DNA from: Nannochloropsis salina CCMP1776
Taxonomy: Eukaryota > Sar > Eustigmatophyceae > Eustigmatales > Monodopsidaceae
NCBI GenBank assembly: GCA_004565275.1
Contig: SDOX01000005.1
Location: 356,051 to 420,050, forward strand
Reading direction: 5' to 3'
DNA: 64,000 bases
The notes beneath the pieces were generated by a model. That model searched no databases, was not told the origin of the DNA, and saw only the letters and a list, made by a program, of their open reading frames with translations. Of the stretch, positions 42,721-54,874 are shown one piece after another; position 1 is the first letter of the stretch, and every line of letters starts with the position of its first letter. The position numbers and the translations under genes are program-made.

Positions 42721-44373
42721 TTACTTCTTGACCGCCTGATCCATTGCATTCAACCACTGCAACAAAGCATTGGCCGCAAGACGCCATTCTGGATCCAGCA
42801 TGGCATCGTGCGCCGTTGGAAGAAAGACTGGTGGCTCTGCATCTACGAATCGTGCCGTTTCCTCCACACCTTCTTTGTCCACAAGCTTGTCGCGTTCCGC
42901 CCCTGCGTCGAGAAGAAAGCAAAGGAAACTTGTCAGCGAGAAGCGCGAAGATAAAATAGAAAGCCGACCGCAGTCGAGGAAGACACTCCTCGGGAAGGGA
43001 AATAAAAATGCAGGATCTGTAAAGTCTCACGCTTTCTCAGGGAAGCCTCCTCACATGCCTGGTGATAACTACAGACCATCACACAACTTTTGATTCGAAT
43101 CTCGATTATGCCATCAACAAGCTGTCGAGTGTCCGGGTAACGAGACCTCTTTCCAAATATTCAAGACAATCCTCCCCCCTACCGATCACGAGACGAGAGG
43201 GGACTTCATTCACCCATCGGCCCTGCCCTGTCGCCCCGTCCGCGCGCAAGACCGGCAGTTCCTTGAGAAAATTTTTAACATCGATGCCGACCACAGAGTC
43301 CTTCTTCAGCCTCTCCTTATACTTTCGAAGTAAATCAGGAGGAAGCGAGGGGCTGAAGAAGAGCTCTTGACATAGCCAGTCCCACTCTGCCCCTTTCTTG
43401 GCCACAAAGCCCAAGACGATTTTCAGCGCGAGGATGAAATCTCTCTTGAGAAAGCGAGCAGTCATCGGACCATTTCCAGAGGGAGGAACGGAACACAGAA
43501 AAGCGACGCCCCTCAGTGGCGAGGGGGTGGGCTGCTCGAGCAGTTTGAGGAGGATGGCTCCGCCAAAAGAGTGACCAATGAGGATCGGTTGAGGGGTGTC
43601 TTGCTCGCTAGGAGGGAAGGCAACCCTCAGAAAGTCTCGCAGATCTGCCGCGTGGGTATTGATGGTTATACTTGCTTCTTGATTGGGCGATGGAGAAGGA
43701 GAGGTGCCCCGACAGGAGATAGCGTAGCTGTCATATCCTTGTGCTGCAAAAAAGGGAAGGAAGTGCTCGGCCCAACACCAGGCAGAATGAAAAGATCCGT
43801 GGATGAAAACCAGCGGTTGCTTACGGCGGACATTGGGCCAAAAAAATGAAGAAAAGGCTGCCAGTATGTTGTCGGGACCGGACGAGGACGAGGAGAGTGA
43901 CTTGGCGCTGAGGACCTCCATGGACAACCCCGTATTAGGGAAGGTGACCGTCTCCGCGGTGACACCGATTGTGGCAGGTACAGAGCTTTGAGGTGCAGCA
44001 GAAGGTATGATGCCTCGTGAAGATTTAGGTGATATTACACTTTGAAACGCTTGAACATTCCCATCGTTGCAACGTAGAAGAAAGAAGGCGACGAGACATG
44101 AGGATAGGAGGTTCCTGCATAAGGGCAAGTTAGGAATTGGAAAAAAAATGAACGAATGGGGAAATGTTGCCCGCTCTCCCGCTCAAAATGTTTTCGTATT
44201 GATCACCAAGCCGAATATGGCAGAAGAGATTTAAAATGTGATTCGAGCTTTATCGTATACGCTAGTTCTCGCATCCCTCGTCAGGTCAAGTTCCAAAGCC
44301 ACAAAAGTACATACCTGGTCGCAAAAATGGCTTCTCTTCGGCGCAAAACTCTCCCGTACACGCTCTTGACCAT
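42721..44373 (-). CDS. Plastid-targeted alpha/beta-hydrolase (lipase/esterase-like)
   Basis: Three exons, 44373-44315, 44114-43183 and 42902-42721, join with matching phases (introns 200 and 280 bp), giving 390 residues. Exon 1 supplies the Met and a basic n-region; exon 2 then reads NLLSSCLVAFFLL and VQA|FQS, a signal peptide plus Phe-led plastid transit peptide. The oxyanion motif is VFIHGSFHSAWCW, the nucleophile Ser202 lies in GHSFGGA, the acid is probably in GAERDKLVD (made by splicing), and the catalytic His362 in LPTAHDAMLD sits in the last exon. Without that exon the protein would lack its histidine. The exon-1 assignment is moderately sure. Substrate unknown; plastid lipid or pigment ester turnover is possible. 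Confidence 0.8.
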
Positions 44374-45295
44374 AACAATAGCCCTATAACGCGTCACAAA
44401 CGTCAAAATCGTCGAAGCTGTGACTTAATGTCCTCTATTTGTGGGAGTAATTGAGTTGCACCCCTCTGAGACTCCCGGGCTCGCCAAGGACTAGAGGACC
44501 TGTACGTGGTGTGGTAGAAATTCATGCCTGTCAAGTCCTCTGTTTTCCAGGTTGGTTGAGGCCAGGTTTAGAGCTTGCTTGTCTCCGTAGTAGCAGAAGG
44601 GAGGAAGAATGTGGACGGTGATATCATTGGGGACGCATTCATTTGTCTTCAAATAGGGTACTTGCCTTCATTCGCCTCGCCCCAAGGGCTTCTGTCTACT
44701 CGCGTCAACACCCATAACTCACGCATCGTGTCGTGTGCCTCGGAAATGACGCCTTAACTTTCACTTAGCCACATGGCAACATGTTTCAATCGAACTCTCC
44801 ATGGAAGTTGGGGCCTCTGTCGGCAAACATGCCTGCTGCCAGCCTTGTAAATGCGTCGTACCTGGGCAGGGGAGTCCGGTAAATTACTCGCAAAGCCCCT
44901 TTACTGGCATCAAACACAGCTTTACACGTAAATTTGTGGGTAAAGCCGATATCTATTGACAGGAAATTATTGTGGTGATCATAATGGCGGTTTCCTAATT
45001 GTGGAAACTTAATGGCCTTTGATCTTGTTAGTGAGAGAGCGGAAGGGGCTGGCTTTTACCATTTAAATAAATACAAACGACTAAATTCTCCGTCTTAACT
45101 CCTTCGTAGTCGTTGTGATCACAGGTAGAGCGACGCGACTGAAATCTCTCGCAACTGGAACCCAGTAGGGCGGTTCGATGGTAGGGTGGTGGCGGGGGAG
45201 CACGGGGTAGTCAAGCCGTTTGCTTCGTACCCGTTGAAAAGCAGGAAGAATGGATAATTGTAGCTCGTAGGGAAATAACGATTCATACAGGATAG
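44374..45295. promoter_or_regulatory. Divergent region between hydrolase and Cys-cluster/ankyrin gene
   Basis: About 920 bp between divergent start codons. No gene or repeat is seen; the short frame at 44575-44757 is unremarkable. Confidence 0.4.
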
Positions 45296-48200
45296 ATGTC
45301 GAGAGAGTATTTCTCTGGTGGGCGCGAGGACTTGCGGGGAAAGAGACATCTCAGCCCGCGACATCACAGTGATGCAAGCACGGACTGGTTTGGTTCTTAC
45401 CATCGGCCGCACATTCCGTTTGAGGACCGGCATCATCCTCACGCTCTCCCTCCCACCCTTTTTCATGCTCTGCCGGCCGAAGGCCATGGGCGGGGGCCCC
45501 GACGAGGGGGGTTTCCTGTCTCGTACTCGCCACCCAGGATGCCGAGACAGCACGACCCCCCCCATTGGCTCCCGTTGGAAGAATGTGACGGTCCTTCGGA
45601 TCATTCCTTTCCTTCCACGGGGATGCCACTTGACGATTTGGACGAGGGACGAGGTTGGCGTCGGCCTCGCGTCTCCTCTGGCCAGCACTCGCACGCGATT
45701 CCCCCTCCGCCCGCCCACTCCTTCGCTTCTCCTTGGACGTCTCGCTCGTTCCCGCCGGCGCAATCTCACTCACGCTTCGGTGGCCTTGAGCATGGCGAGT
45801 CCAGTCGACAACACGAACAGTGGGGAGTGCGGAAGGAGGACCAGCTTCGCCGTGGTTGGGAGAGGGATCGTTGGGAGAGAGGGTGGGACAGAGAAGGATC
45901 CCGCTATTTAGTCAACGTGCCAGAGAGAGTGAGAAGAAGCGAAAGAGAAGCACAGACTTCGTTCAATTCATTTCCGGAGCAAACGTTGAAAGTGGTAGGG
46001 AAGACTTTCTCACATCATACAAAGGGAGGCTTCGTTCAGACGGGAGCTGTAGGGCGTGGAAGGATAAGGCAGGGAGAGCATGGCTACCTAGCGACCTTGT
46101 CTTTACCAGAGAAAGTTCTGGGAAAGCCCACTTTTTCTCCCTCGTCCTCCTCGTCCTCTCTCTCCTCGTTGCGCGACAGCGGCGGAGACAGCCTTGCCCC
46201 TCCCGCGGGAGACGAGGTGAGAGGATCCCTCATCCAGGGCGAGGGCGACAGCGTCAACGGGAGCCTCGGTCATAAACGAGGGCGTAGCGATCAAAAATGT
46301 GGATTTTCCGTGAAAAAGGCCAAAGGAAGCGGACACATCCCTGTCGGAAAGGCACGGGATGGCATTTCACTTTCCATTAAGAAGGACGAACAACTTGAAC
46401 TTGCAGTGACCATCGTTCGCGCCACCTTTTGCGCGCATATTTCGAGTCTACACGGCCATTGCTCCGCCGACCCTGCTTTCCTTCCGTGTCCGTTCCAAAA
46501 CGTGGGGGACTTGCCGCCTCCCACCGACCCCCTGGGCGAAGTGTTGGGCGAGAAGGCACGCTCCACGCTCTCCGAATGTGGCTTCCGAGCAATGCTACAG
46601 GGTGTTGGGGATGCCCTTTTGCGGATTATCCCGCGGAAAGGACAGGCAGGCGAACCCGTGGAGATCATGGTCTCCAAGGATCTGTTGACCGAGCTTCGGA
46701 ACTATTTTTGTTTGAAGTCATCAAACGCCAATAAAAGGAAACCGACCCTGAAGCAAGAGATCATTCAGAGGACCGCGAAGGCAGTGTGCGTAGGGGCGAG
46801 CGCGTTGGGCAAAGAGAAGGAGCGAGGCTACGCAGAGATGTTGCTGAGTATTCCGTGGGACGTGATTGCGTACTGTAAGAAATCCATTTTGCATCGACTG
46901 ACGGCGTTGGTTAAATGTGTGTCGGAGGAAGAGGAGAGTGTGCCGCGTGGGCTGCTTTCTAGCGCCCTACAGCGTTTATCACGTCCTTCCTCCGCTTTAT
47001 GGTATGACTCTAGTCAAAAGATACTGAGGTGCGTTGAAGGGGGAGGAGCCTTACCGCAGGGTCGCGGATAAGGTCGACGGTTTATTGAATAAGGTATTTT
47101 AACGTTGAGCGTGAGGTTGAGAATTATTTCCTCCCCCCCCCACCTAGTCTTATGGAGCAGCTTGACAGGCTACAAATTCCTCCAGTCCTACCAGACAGCG
47201 CTTTAGTCTCTTGCCGGGCCCATGCTGAAAATCACCAAATTGAGCAGTCTCCCAACCCCACTGCTGTGGCTAGTAACGAAACTGGCACAAGTGTGGAAAC
47301 TGACAGGAGGCGCATGCTGAAGCCCTTGAACGACGTTTTTGACAAAACATCCCCTACTCTTGCGTGCGATGATGATGACAACGCTTGTGTCATTTATTCC
47401 CCCGAGCGAAATCTGGAAGAAGACACCGACGAACTTGGTTCTCCGGTAGTATCCCCGCTCCATTCCCCGTCATCTCGAGGCATCCAGCAGACCGCTGCAC
47501 TTGGTAAACATGGGAAGAGAGAAGGTTTCTATGAAAATGGCCCTTCGGCCTCTTCCCTCGCTCCTGTTGCAGCTTGCAATACCGTTTCGGGCTTTCCTGC
47601 CCCGACCGCCTTGCCCGCCTCCTCGCTCGCTTCCTCTGTGCCCCGAGATCCCCGTAAGCTTGCGAGGGAGAAGATTGCGCATCGGACTACGGCTGTTAAA
47701 AAAGTTGATTTCCTCTTGCCAAATGAAGAGGACTCAGGCGGTCATTGCAAACGCACTACTTACATGCGCAGCCATGTGTTTGAAGCCATAAGGGCAACGT
47801 CCAGACAGACCTCTTACAGTAAATCATGCCCGCATTGTCAAAGTCAGATATCTACGCTTCGGTGTGGGAAGTGTGGTAGGTGCGAGCATTGCTCTTCGAT
47901 CATCTTTTGCAAGGGTGCCGAGAGGCGAAGCCGTCTGACGGAGATCGGCCATGTCAATCGATTGAGTGAACGGATGGATAGGGCTATTTGGGACGCATTT
48001 AAGGACGTGAAGAAAGGGTTTGACCCCATTTTGGCATTAGTTCAGCACGCTGGAGTGAGTGTCAATTTTAGCCGGCCCGCAAAGGGCGAAACTGCGCTGA
48101 TGGCAGCTGCTTTCCATGGCAAACTAGCAACGGTTAAGGAGCTCTTGAGTTTAGGCGCAGATCCGTGCCTAAAAACAGCTGATGGTCATACGGCATCGAC

Positions 48201-48312
48201 ATTCGCCAACAAATACAATCACAAAGAGTGTGCAGGGTTGTTGGCGATGCACCCTGTCGCGGTTCCCGCCCAGCGAGATGGAGTGCGCCTCGGGCATGGG
48301 AGGCAGCGCTAG
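45296..48312 (+). CDS. Unrecognised Ser/Arg-rich protein with Cys cluster and ankyrin repeats
   Basis: Two long frames, 45296-47028 and 47148-48312, join in phase 2 across a 119-bp intron with donor GTGCGT and a strong C-tract acceptor. This makes one protein of about 965 residues. If not spliced, the first frame stops 14 codons later and a second protein would start at 47152. The first 330 residues are disordered and rich in Arg, Ser, His, Gly and Pro (RRGWERDRWERGWDREG). Residues about 370-575 are helical and unlike any domain I know. The C-terminal part has a Cys cluster (CPHCQSQI then CGKCGRCEHC, near 800-825) and two ankyrin repeats (GETALMAAAFHGKLATVKEL). Nuclear or RNA-associated function is a guess from the basic low-complexity start. 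Confidence 0.6.
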
Positions 48313-49401
48313 TGGCTCTATGCTGTCTTTCTACAGAAAAGGAGCTTAAGTGCATGTCAGATCTTTTTAGGCTATATCTTGAGCGTGTGTGACGGAGGGA
48401 GATAGACATGGTACTTCTTGTTCTGACATTGATGTCTAACATGTGTTTCCGGAAACTGAGAGGGTATTCTGTGTCAGTTATTTCTCAGCTGTAACACAGC
48501 AGGTGGCGGCATCGATCGTCTTGTCCTTCGCGGATCGTCCTTGACAGAGAACAGCTCGTCCGCGGTCAGGAAATGCAGAACTGTCGGATAAGGTTTGAGT
48601 GCGATAGGTAGGTTAGAAAGCACGGTATCTTTAGATATCCTGGCTAGGTGGAAGTCGTCGAGATATAGGCTCGTGACTAGTTATAAGACGTCCTCCATGT
48701 GGGCTCTTTCTTGGTCCTTGTTGCTTCGGATTGTGATCATCCGCAGCACCTTTTCATGGACTGAGAAGATACGTGTGGATTTCCCACAAATATTTTCTTT
48801 GAAAGACCTGATCATTACTTATGATGCCCAGTAAAAGGTGAAAATCCTATATGACTGTAGGGAAGGTGCCGAGGTCCGTTCCATGTCATGGCGGTGGGAA
48901 AATTCGTGCTTCCCTATGAAGCGAGTCATCCGCGCACACCAAGTTTTGTGTCGCCGACCATATGCGTGCATTTTTCATATGCGCGCAGGCTCCGTGCACG
49001 TAAGCTAGTTTACTGGCCACCCCCCGGGTGTACGGGCTTGGACCTGGGCTGAACGTTGAGGAACGTAACGGGAGAGCGACGTCCTCCAACTGACAAGAAA
49101 CGTCCGCCGTGACGGGGCCAAGTGGTGGGTACTGTACGCATGGCATTTCCGCGTCACTTAAGTGTACGGGAAGTGAACGCTGTGTAAGAATAGATGCAAT
49201 CAGTAGGTTTCCTGCGATGATCCGAAAGCAAGTAAGAGACGTCGTGGGGGCGCATTATACCCCTTGATCACACCATGCCCCTGACGGGCCCCCCTCTTGG
49301 CTTCCTGAAAATACTTGTTGAGTGCTTCACCTCTGTGCTCACATCATACGAATCACACTATCTAAATAGCAAGGCTATTCTACCAATCACATTGCTGTAC
49401 G
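48313..49401. other. Intergenic region upstream of ArfGAP
   Basis: 3' flank of the Cys-cluster/ankyrin gene and promoter of ArfGAP, about 1.1 kb. Short frames at 48595-48834 (+) and 48886-49146 (-) lack features. Nothing else. Confidence 0.4.
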
Positions 49402-51343
49402 ATGGCCCACTCCATGGATAGCGTCACAGAGCGCCGCTTGCGAGAGTTGGCAGGCAACAAGGTACGCTTCTAGCATGTGTAACGACTGGTCATAAGTGGG
49501 GGTCAAAAAGGGTGAGCCCTCGCATAAACGATTTCCATGTTGTGATATTTTATTGATCTGTGCTTCAGATTGTTCCTGATGCGCTCAAATTGGGGGCAAC
49601 CGCGTGGCATACGTTTTACTTGTCGAAGATCCAGACAAAGCATGCATGATGGACCTCCTCCGTAAACATCAAATGCAGCGATGCTAGTTTCCTTGCTGAT
49701 CTTTGCAATGATAATGCGAGAAATTTGTATCTCGTATAGTCTCGCGCATTTGAGGTCTAGGTTAAAGGAAAATCTTACCTCTAACGTCATTTGTGGCCCA
49801 TTCCCTGTAATTGAATCATCAATCTTTCCCTCAGGTTTGCGCGGACTGCCCTGCTCCCAACCCTCAGTGGGCGAGCGTCTCGTATGGCTCCTTCATTTGC
49901 CTAGACTGCTCGGGGCAACATCGTGCTCTGGGAGTGCATCTCTCTTTCGTCCGTTCGATCACCATGGACAGTTGGACTGACAAACAGATAAGGCTTATGG
50001 AAAAGGGGGGAAATGACCAGGTCATAAGTTTCTTCCAGCAGCGGGGAATTGCTAAAAGTGTTCCGATCCAGCAGAAATATAAGACGGCTGAAGCGGAATT
50101 GTATCGAGAGCGGATAAAGGCGGTGGTAGAAGGAAGAGAGCCGCCGACCGAGCTGCCTGCTGGCGCGCGAGCTCTTTCAGCTAGTGGCTTGGGACAAGGG
50201 CCCGCTACTAGCAGCGGAGGGGGTCAGGGAGTGTCAGTATTGGAGCCGTTGCCAGGCGAGACCCAAGATCAGTACGTGGCGCGTCAGCGACAATTGAACG
50301 AGGAGGCGCGACACAGGATGCAAGCAAAATTCGGACCCGGTGGACTCCAAGGAGGGGGGGGGGGTCGCATGCAGGGTTTTGGGAGCGATCCCGATTACGA
50401 TCCCTCCCGCGGGAGGTTTGGAGGTGGGAAGGGACAGGAGTTGGGGAGTGAGATCATCGGGGCGGTGGGGAAATGGGGTTCGACCGTGCAGGCCCAGCTA
50501 CAGGAGGGTCAGCTTGGCAAGAAGCTGCAGGCGAGTTGGAGCACGGTGCAGAGCCGAGTCCAGGATCCGGAACTCGCCTCGAAAGTGAAGGAGCGGGCGA
50601 GTTCGGGGTGGTCGGCCTTGGCCACGGGGGCAGCGACGTTGTGGAGCAAAACGGCCGACTTGACCGTGGATTTGGTCCGGGACATTACCAAGGAGGAGGA
50701 CGAGCCCATTCGCTTCTACAACAGGTTGGGGGAAGGCAAGGAAAGGGGAACAGGAGCCGCAGTAAGGGTGGAGGGCAGGAGTGGTGCTGGCAATGTAGGG
50801 GGGAGAAGGAATATGGGTCGATTTCAGCAAGACTTGCGGAACGGCAACAGCGAGGAAGAAACCTCCATGCTGGACAGAGGGGCAGATGCCCCATATCTTG
50901 GCAGCTACGAAAGAGAAGGGAGCGGAAGCAGCCGTCTTCAGGCGCCCCTCCACGCTGCGACCCAGCCTCACACCTCAGGCGCCCGGAAAGGGGATGGATG
51001 GGACGACGACGATGAAGACTTTCTTGGAGCTGCAGCCCACGACCAGAACGGGGGCTGGCCGGAGGCAAGTAGACGGGCTCCGACCGCGGCAGCCTCCGTG
51101 TCTATTAGCGGCCTGCGGAATACACCCCCGCCTCGGCCTATGCCTTCAGGGGGAAGTGCCCCTGTTTCTTCCTCATCCTCTTCCTCCGTTGTCGCCGCTG
51201 CTTCCGGTGACGATGCCTTAGACTTGGATGTGGATGCTTTCGTGTCGAATGTCCGTATCTCTGACACGTCGGCGAAGCCGGCGCAAGGGACGAAAGCCGC
51301 CCTTCCGAAGGACGAGGATTTCTTCTCCACTTTCGGTGTCTAG
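49402..51343 (+). CDS. ArfGAP1-type GTPase-activating protein for Arf
   Basis: Triggers GTP hydrolysis on Arf1 at the Golgi during COPI coat cycling. A 20-codon first exon (49402-49461) and exon 49835-51343 join in phase 0 across a 373-bp intron, giving 522 residues. The zinc finger is complete only when spliced: Cys22, Cys25, Cys42 and Cys45, with the arginine finger at Arg50 (CSGQHRALG), the same spacing as rat ArfGAP1. Behind it are a helical segment (QAKFGPGG), glycine runs, a curvature-sensor-like amphipathic stretch rich in Ser/Thr/Ala ([17 protein letters not shown], about residue 280) and an acidic tail ending in [10 protein letters not shown]. Confidence 0.92.
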
Positions 51344-52645
51344 TCATTGAGAACAAGGGTGGGTAGGATCTAACACGTGACAAAACCGCGATATAGACAA
51401 TAGTTTTTATCTTGAAAGCAACTGTGTTGTTTCATATGGTCTCATTGTAGCTCTCAACCATGCGGATTCTGCGATATTTTTGTTTGGGGCCTGGTCAATG
51501 GGTGAAAGTGGAACAAGGGAGGGCAGAATATCGAGCACAAGGTGTAATTACCGTCTCGATTGTCTCGTACTTGTGCTTTCCGTGGCAGGGGCGAATGGAC
51601 AGTAAGGTGTCGTGTAGTTTATCAGGTATGAGTGCGTCAAAACTGTTAGGTGCCTTTTATTCTTCATCTTGTGCTCTTCGAGAACCTACCGCGACAAACG
51701 TTTCGCACGACTTACTTCTTAGGCGCTCAGGATGATATCCCATTTTTAAATTGAAGAAAAGTAATGGGAGAATCGTTATGTTCGTCGTCCTTCATAAGAT
51801 CTGTTTTGAGCACAATGCTAGTCTACATTTACTCTGGGATTTAAATGGTCGGTCAACGCCTTTACATATACAGCTGAACATGCGGCGCATTTGTTCCCCT
51901 TCAAACTCCTCTTTCCGTCTTTCCAGAGGCAATTACACAATTGGGTACAATGGTTCCTTTACGACGACTATAAGACCTTAAATAACCTCAAGTTGTATCA
52001 CACGTTGGATTCGAGGAACTCGAAACCATTCAAGTGTCGTGAGAAAGGCGCGGAAACAAACAATCGATCGCCGTAACAGAGAGGCCTCCCAGGGCCCCAT
52101 ACTACCTTCTACAAGGGTATGTTTCAATCATTACGGTAGGCAATGAAACGCTATTACAATATGGCCATTAGTGGGAAAAGTGGGAGTGTCGACTCATGGA
52201 CGCCGGAGCCCAAGGGCAGTAGTTGCCAAAAAGACAGGTCTTACGGCGTCTACTTTGCTTGCAAAAACATACGCTCTTGCAAGCTCATTCCAGTACAGGA
52301 ATGAAATGCCGCATCAATTACAGTGCAACCGAACAGTACAAGACATGCTTTGCGGGTGCGCCAGTGGGGAGGCCTGTGGGCCAACACGTACTTATCGCCA
52401 ACTCACTTGTTGTTTGAAATCCCGTGCTCCCCCTCCCTGCACCCATGGCCCCGCTCTCCTCGCCCCTGAATTTCACACCACCCACGCAATAAATGTAGCA
52501 CGGAATTGAATTCGCACCCCACACTCTTATGCCTGTCTCGTCTGTCATTGGCGGTAGCCCCTAGGTATTCCCTCGCCATTCATTTCGTGAAAAAGGCTCT
52601 CGCGCGGTCCCCGACGACCTCTTCGTCATCAGCCACCTTCCCACC
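51344..52645. other. 1.3-kb intergenic region
   Basis: Between ArfGAP and the DnaJ gene, both plus strand. It holds AT-rich 3' sequence and the DnaJ promoter. Frames of 60-110 codons occur but none has splice context, signal or domain. No RNA gene is recognised. Confidence 0.4.
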
Positions 52646-54246
52646 ATGCCGCATCTACCGGAGGACAAGCTACGCACACACAAAGCATTTCAGTTCTTGA
52701 CTTTCAACAGAAGTCAAAGACGCTCTTCTTCTTACATGCTAATCAGTCTTTGCTTGTTGATCTTTATTCTGCGTGGGCACGGAGCGGAGGACTACTACAA
52801 AACCCTGGTGAGGTTACCTAGGAGTTAGTGAGAGATGACTGGTAGGATTCAATCTCTCGGAATGAATTATGACGCCGCTTTGAAATGATACGCCGTCGGT
52901 AGCAATGCGATTTGTGTACGAGTTGGTCCCGGGGGGCGCGAAAGGAGTGATGCCATTCTCAACGACCCCCCACCCCTCTTCACCTTTGTGCTCATCGCTT
53001 CAACACACACACAGGGCATAAAACGGTCTGCTTCACAATCGGAAATTAAAAAGGCTTGGCGCAAGTTATCACTAGATCTGCACCCCGACAAAAACAACAG
53101 GTGCGTGTACATGAGCTTGCCTTGGCGTTTTGCGTCTCTCGAGGGGCGCACGTGAGCTACTAATCTGCAGCTCTTCCTGACGATAAGCTTGAGGCTGGGT
53201 GATGTAATTGATGTAACGAGTACTATTCGTTGGCTCCAAGCATCATAATTAAAGTTTGGCTTGGCGAGTCGGTCACACCTTGTGTCCCTTCTTTCCCTCA
53301 TTTACTTTCCCCCTTCACCATCGACAGCCCTGACGCCCAAGAAAAGTTTGCCACTGCCTCGAATGCATACACGGTCCTCTCCAACGAGGAACGCCGGGAG
53401 GTGTACGACAGGGAGGGAGAAGAAGGGTTGAAGCGCATGGAGGCGCGTGAGGCCCAAGGGAGTATGGACCCCTTCGGCGGCGGAATCTTCGAGGCCTTCG
53501 GCTTTGGGGGCTTTGGAGGTGGCGGCCGTCGACGGGACGAGGAGGCGAAGACGCCCAACGTGGTGATACCCCTCCGCGTCTCGCTCAAGCAGCTCTTCAC
53601 CGGAGATTTGCTGGAGGTCACCTACATTCGGCAAGTCTTGTGCATGAACCACAAGGAGTGCACGAAGCCCGCGCCCGAATGCCAAGGCCCCGGCGTCCGC
53701 CTGCGGCAGCAGCATCTGGCCCCGGGCTTCATCCAGCAGGTGCAAGTACGGGACGAGACCTGCGTGGCCCGTGGCAAAGCTTGGAGAAAGGGTTGCTCGG
53801 CTTGCCCGAACGGGCAGACGCAGCCGGAAGAGGTGAAGCTGACGGTGGACATCCAGCCGGGGATGAAGGACGGCGAGATGATCACCTTCTCCGACGTGGC
53901 GGACGAGAAGGTCGGGCACAGCGCGGGGGACCTGGTGGTACACGTCCAGGCCATCCCTCACGAGTTCTACACGCGGCACGGGGACGACCTCCGGGTATCC
54001 TTGAAGGTGGGCCTCTTGGACGCGCTTGTGGGCTTTGAGACGACCGTGAAGCAGGTGGACGGCAGGGACGTCAAGTTAAACAAACCGACCGTAACCTCTC
54101 ACGGCGAGGTGCAGCGTGTCAAGGGACAGGGCATGCCTAAGTCAGGCGGATCGGGCCTGGGCGACCTGCTTATCACTTGGGAAGTGACATTCCCGGAGGC
54201 GTTGACGGACGAGCAAAAAGCTCTGTTGAAAAAGGCTTTGGCTTAG
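52646..54246 (+). CDS. ER-luminal DnaJ chaperone (ERdj3/DNAJB11-like)
   Basis: Hsp40 co-chaperone for BiP. Exons 52646-52807, 53015-53100 and 53328-54246 join with phases 0 and 2 (introns 207 and 227 bp), giving 388 residues. The N-terminus has the signal-like MLISLCLLIFILRGHGAE; a start at the in-frame ATG 52736 would put this at the extreme N-terminus and may be the true start. The J domain (about 48-115) has the HPD motif at residues 77-79, split by an intron. A Gly/Phe segment (FGFGGFGGGG) follows, then two client-binding beta domains. The cysteine-rich insert keeps only a few Cys (CMNHKEC, CQG, CSACP) instead of four CxxCxGxG repeats, as in ERdj3. No KDEL is present. Confidence 0.9.
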
Positions 54247-54874
54247 GCTGAACCTCTGGTGGGGGCAAAAAGGGGACATCTGAGGGTCCTGGGGCTGAAG
54301 CTTGTGCAGCTGTACGAGTTGATTGCAAGAGTGGAGTAAATTACAGCCGTGACAGAACTTTCAGGAAGGTCCAATAGGTAGGAACGGAATGGATGCGACG
54401 GAGATACCTCACAATGGGTATTGCGGAGAAAATAGGAAGGGATCAGCGGGGATAAGTCTCACATGCAACGATGCGGCAAAAACAGCTTCGTGGAATATGT
54501 ACGGTATGGTGGGATGTTAAGAGGTGAGAAACTCTGTAGACTGTAGACCGCGTTTTGTAAGCCGTCGAACAACCCGGCGGGGGGGGGGTATTTTGTCGAG
54601 GATAGATGGCAAAATGCGAAATGGAAACGACGAGTGAGAAAAGTAGCTAAGCAAACGATAGCACGATCAGCATCGCTAGCCATAGTAGGATGACTAAAAA
54701 AGCTATGGAGTCAACAATCAATAAAGGTACAGGTTCAAGTGACTGTTTCCTGTTGCATTCGAGAGACTGCGGGATGGAGACTTTCTTTGACCTGTCCCCG
54801 AAAATATAAAAAGAGGACTGTAAGATCTTGTGAGTTACTGTCCACGTCGATAATCCTCCTCGCAGATGCAATTT
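54247..54874. other. Convergent intergenic region
   Basis: 3' flank of the DnaJ gene, then the 3' flank of the candidate minus-strand gene at 54875. A G-run lies near 54578-54588. No further gene is seen. Confidence 0.4.

Noticed and set aside
47152-48312. Ankyrin/Cys-cluster frame as an independent gene
   Set aside because: The 80-bp gap is filled by a good intron (GTGCGT...C-tract-CCTAG) that joins it in phase with the preceding frame, so one gene is more likely, though not proven.
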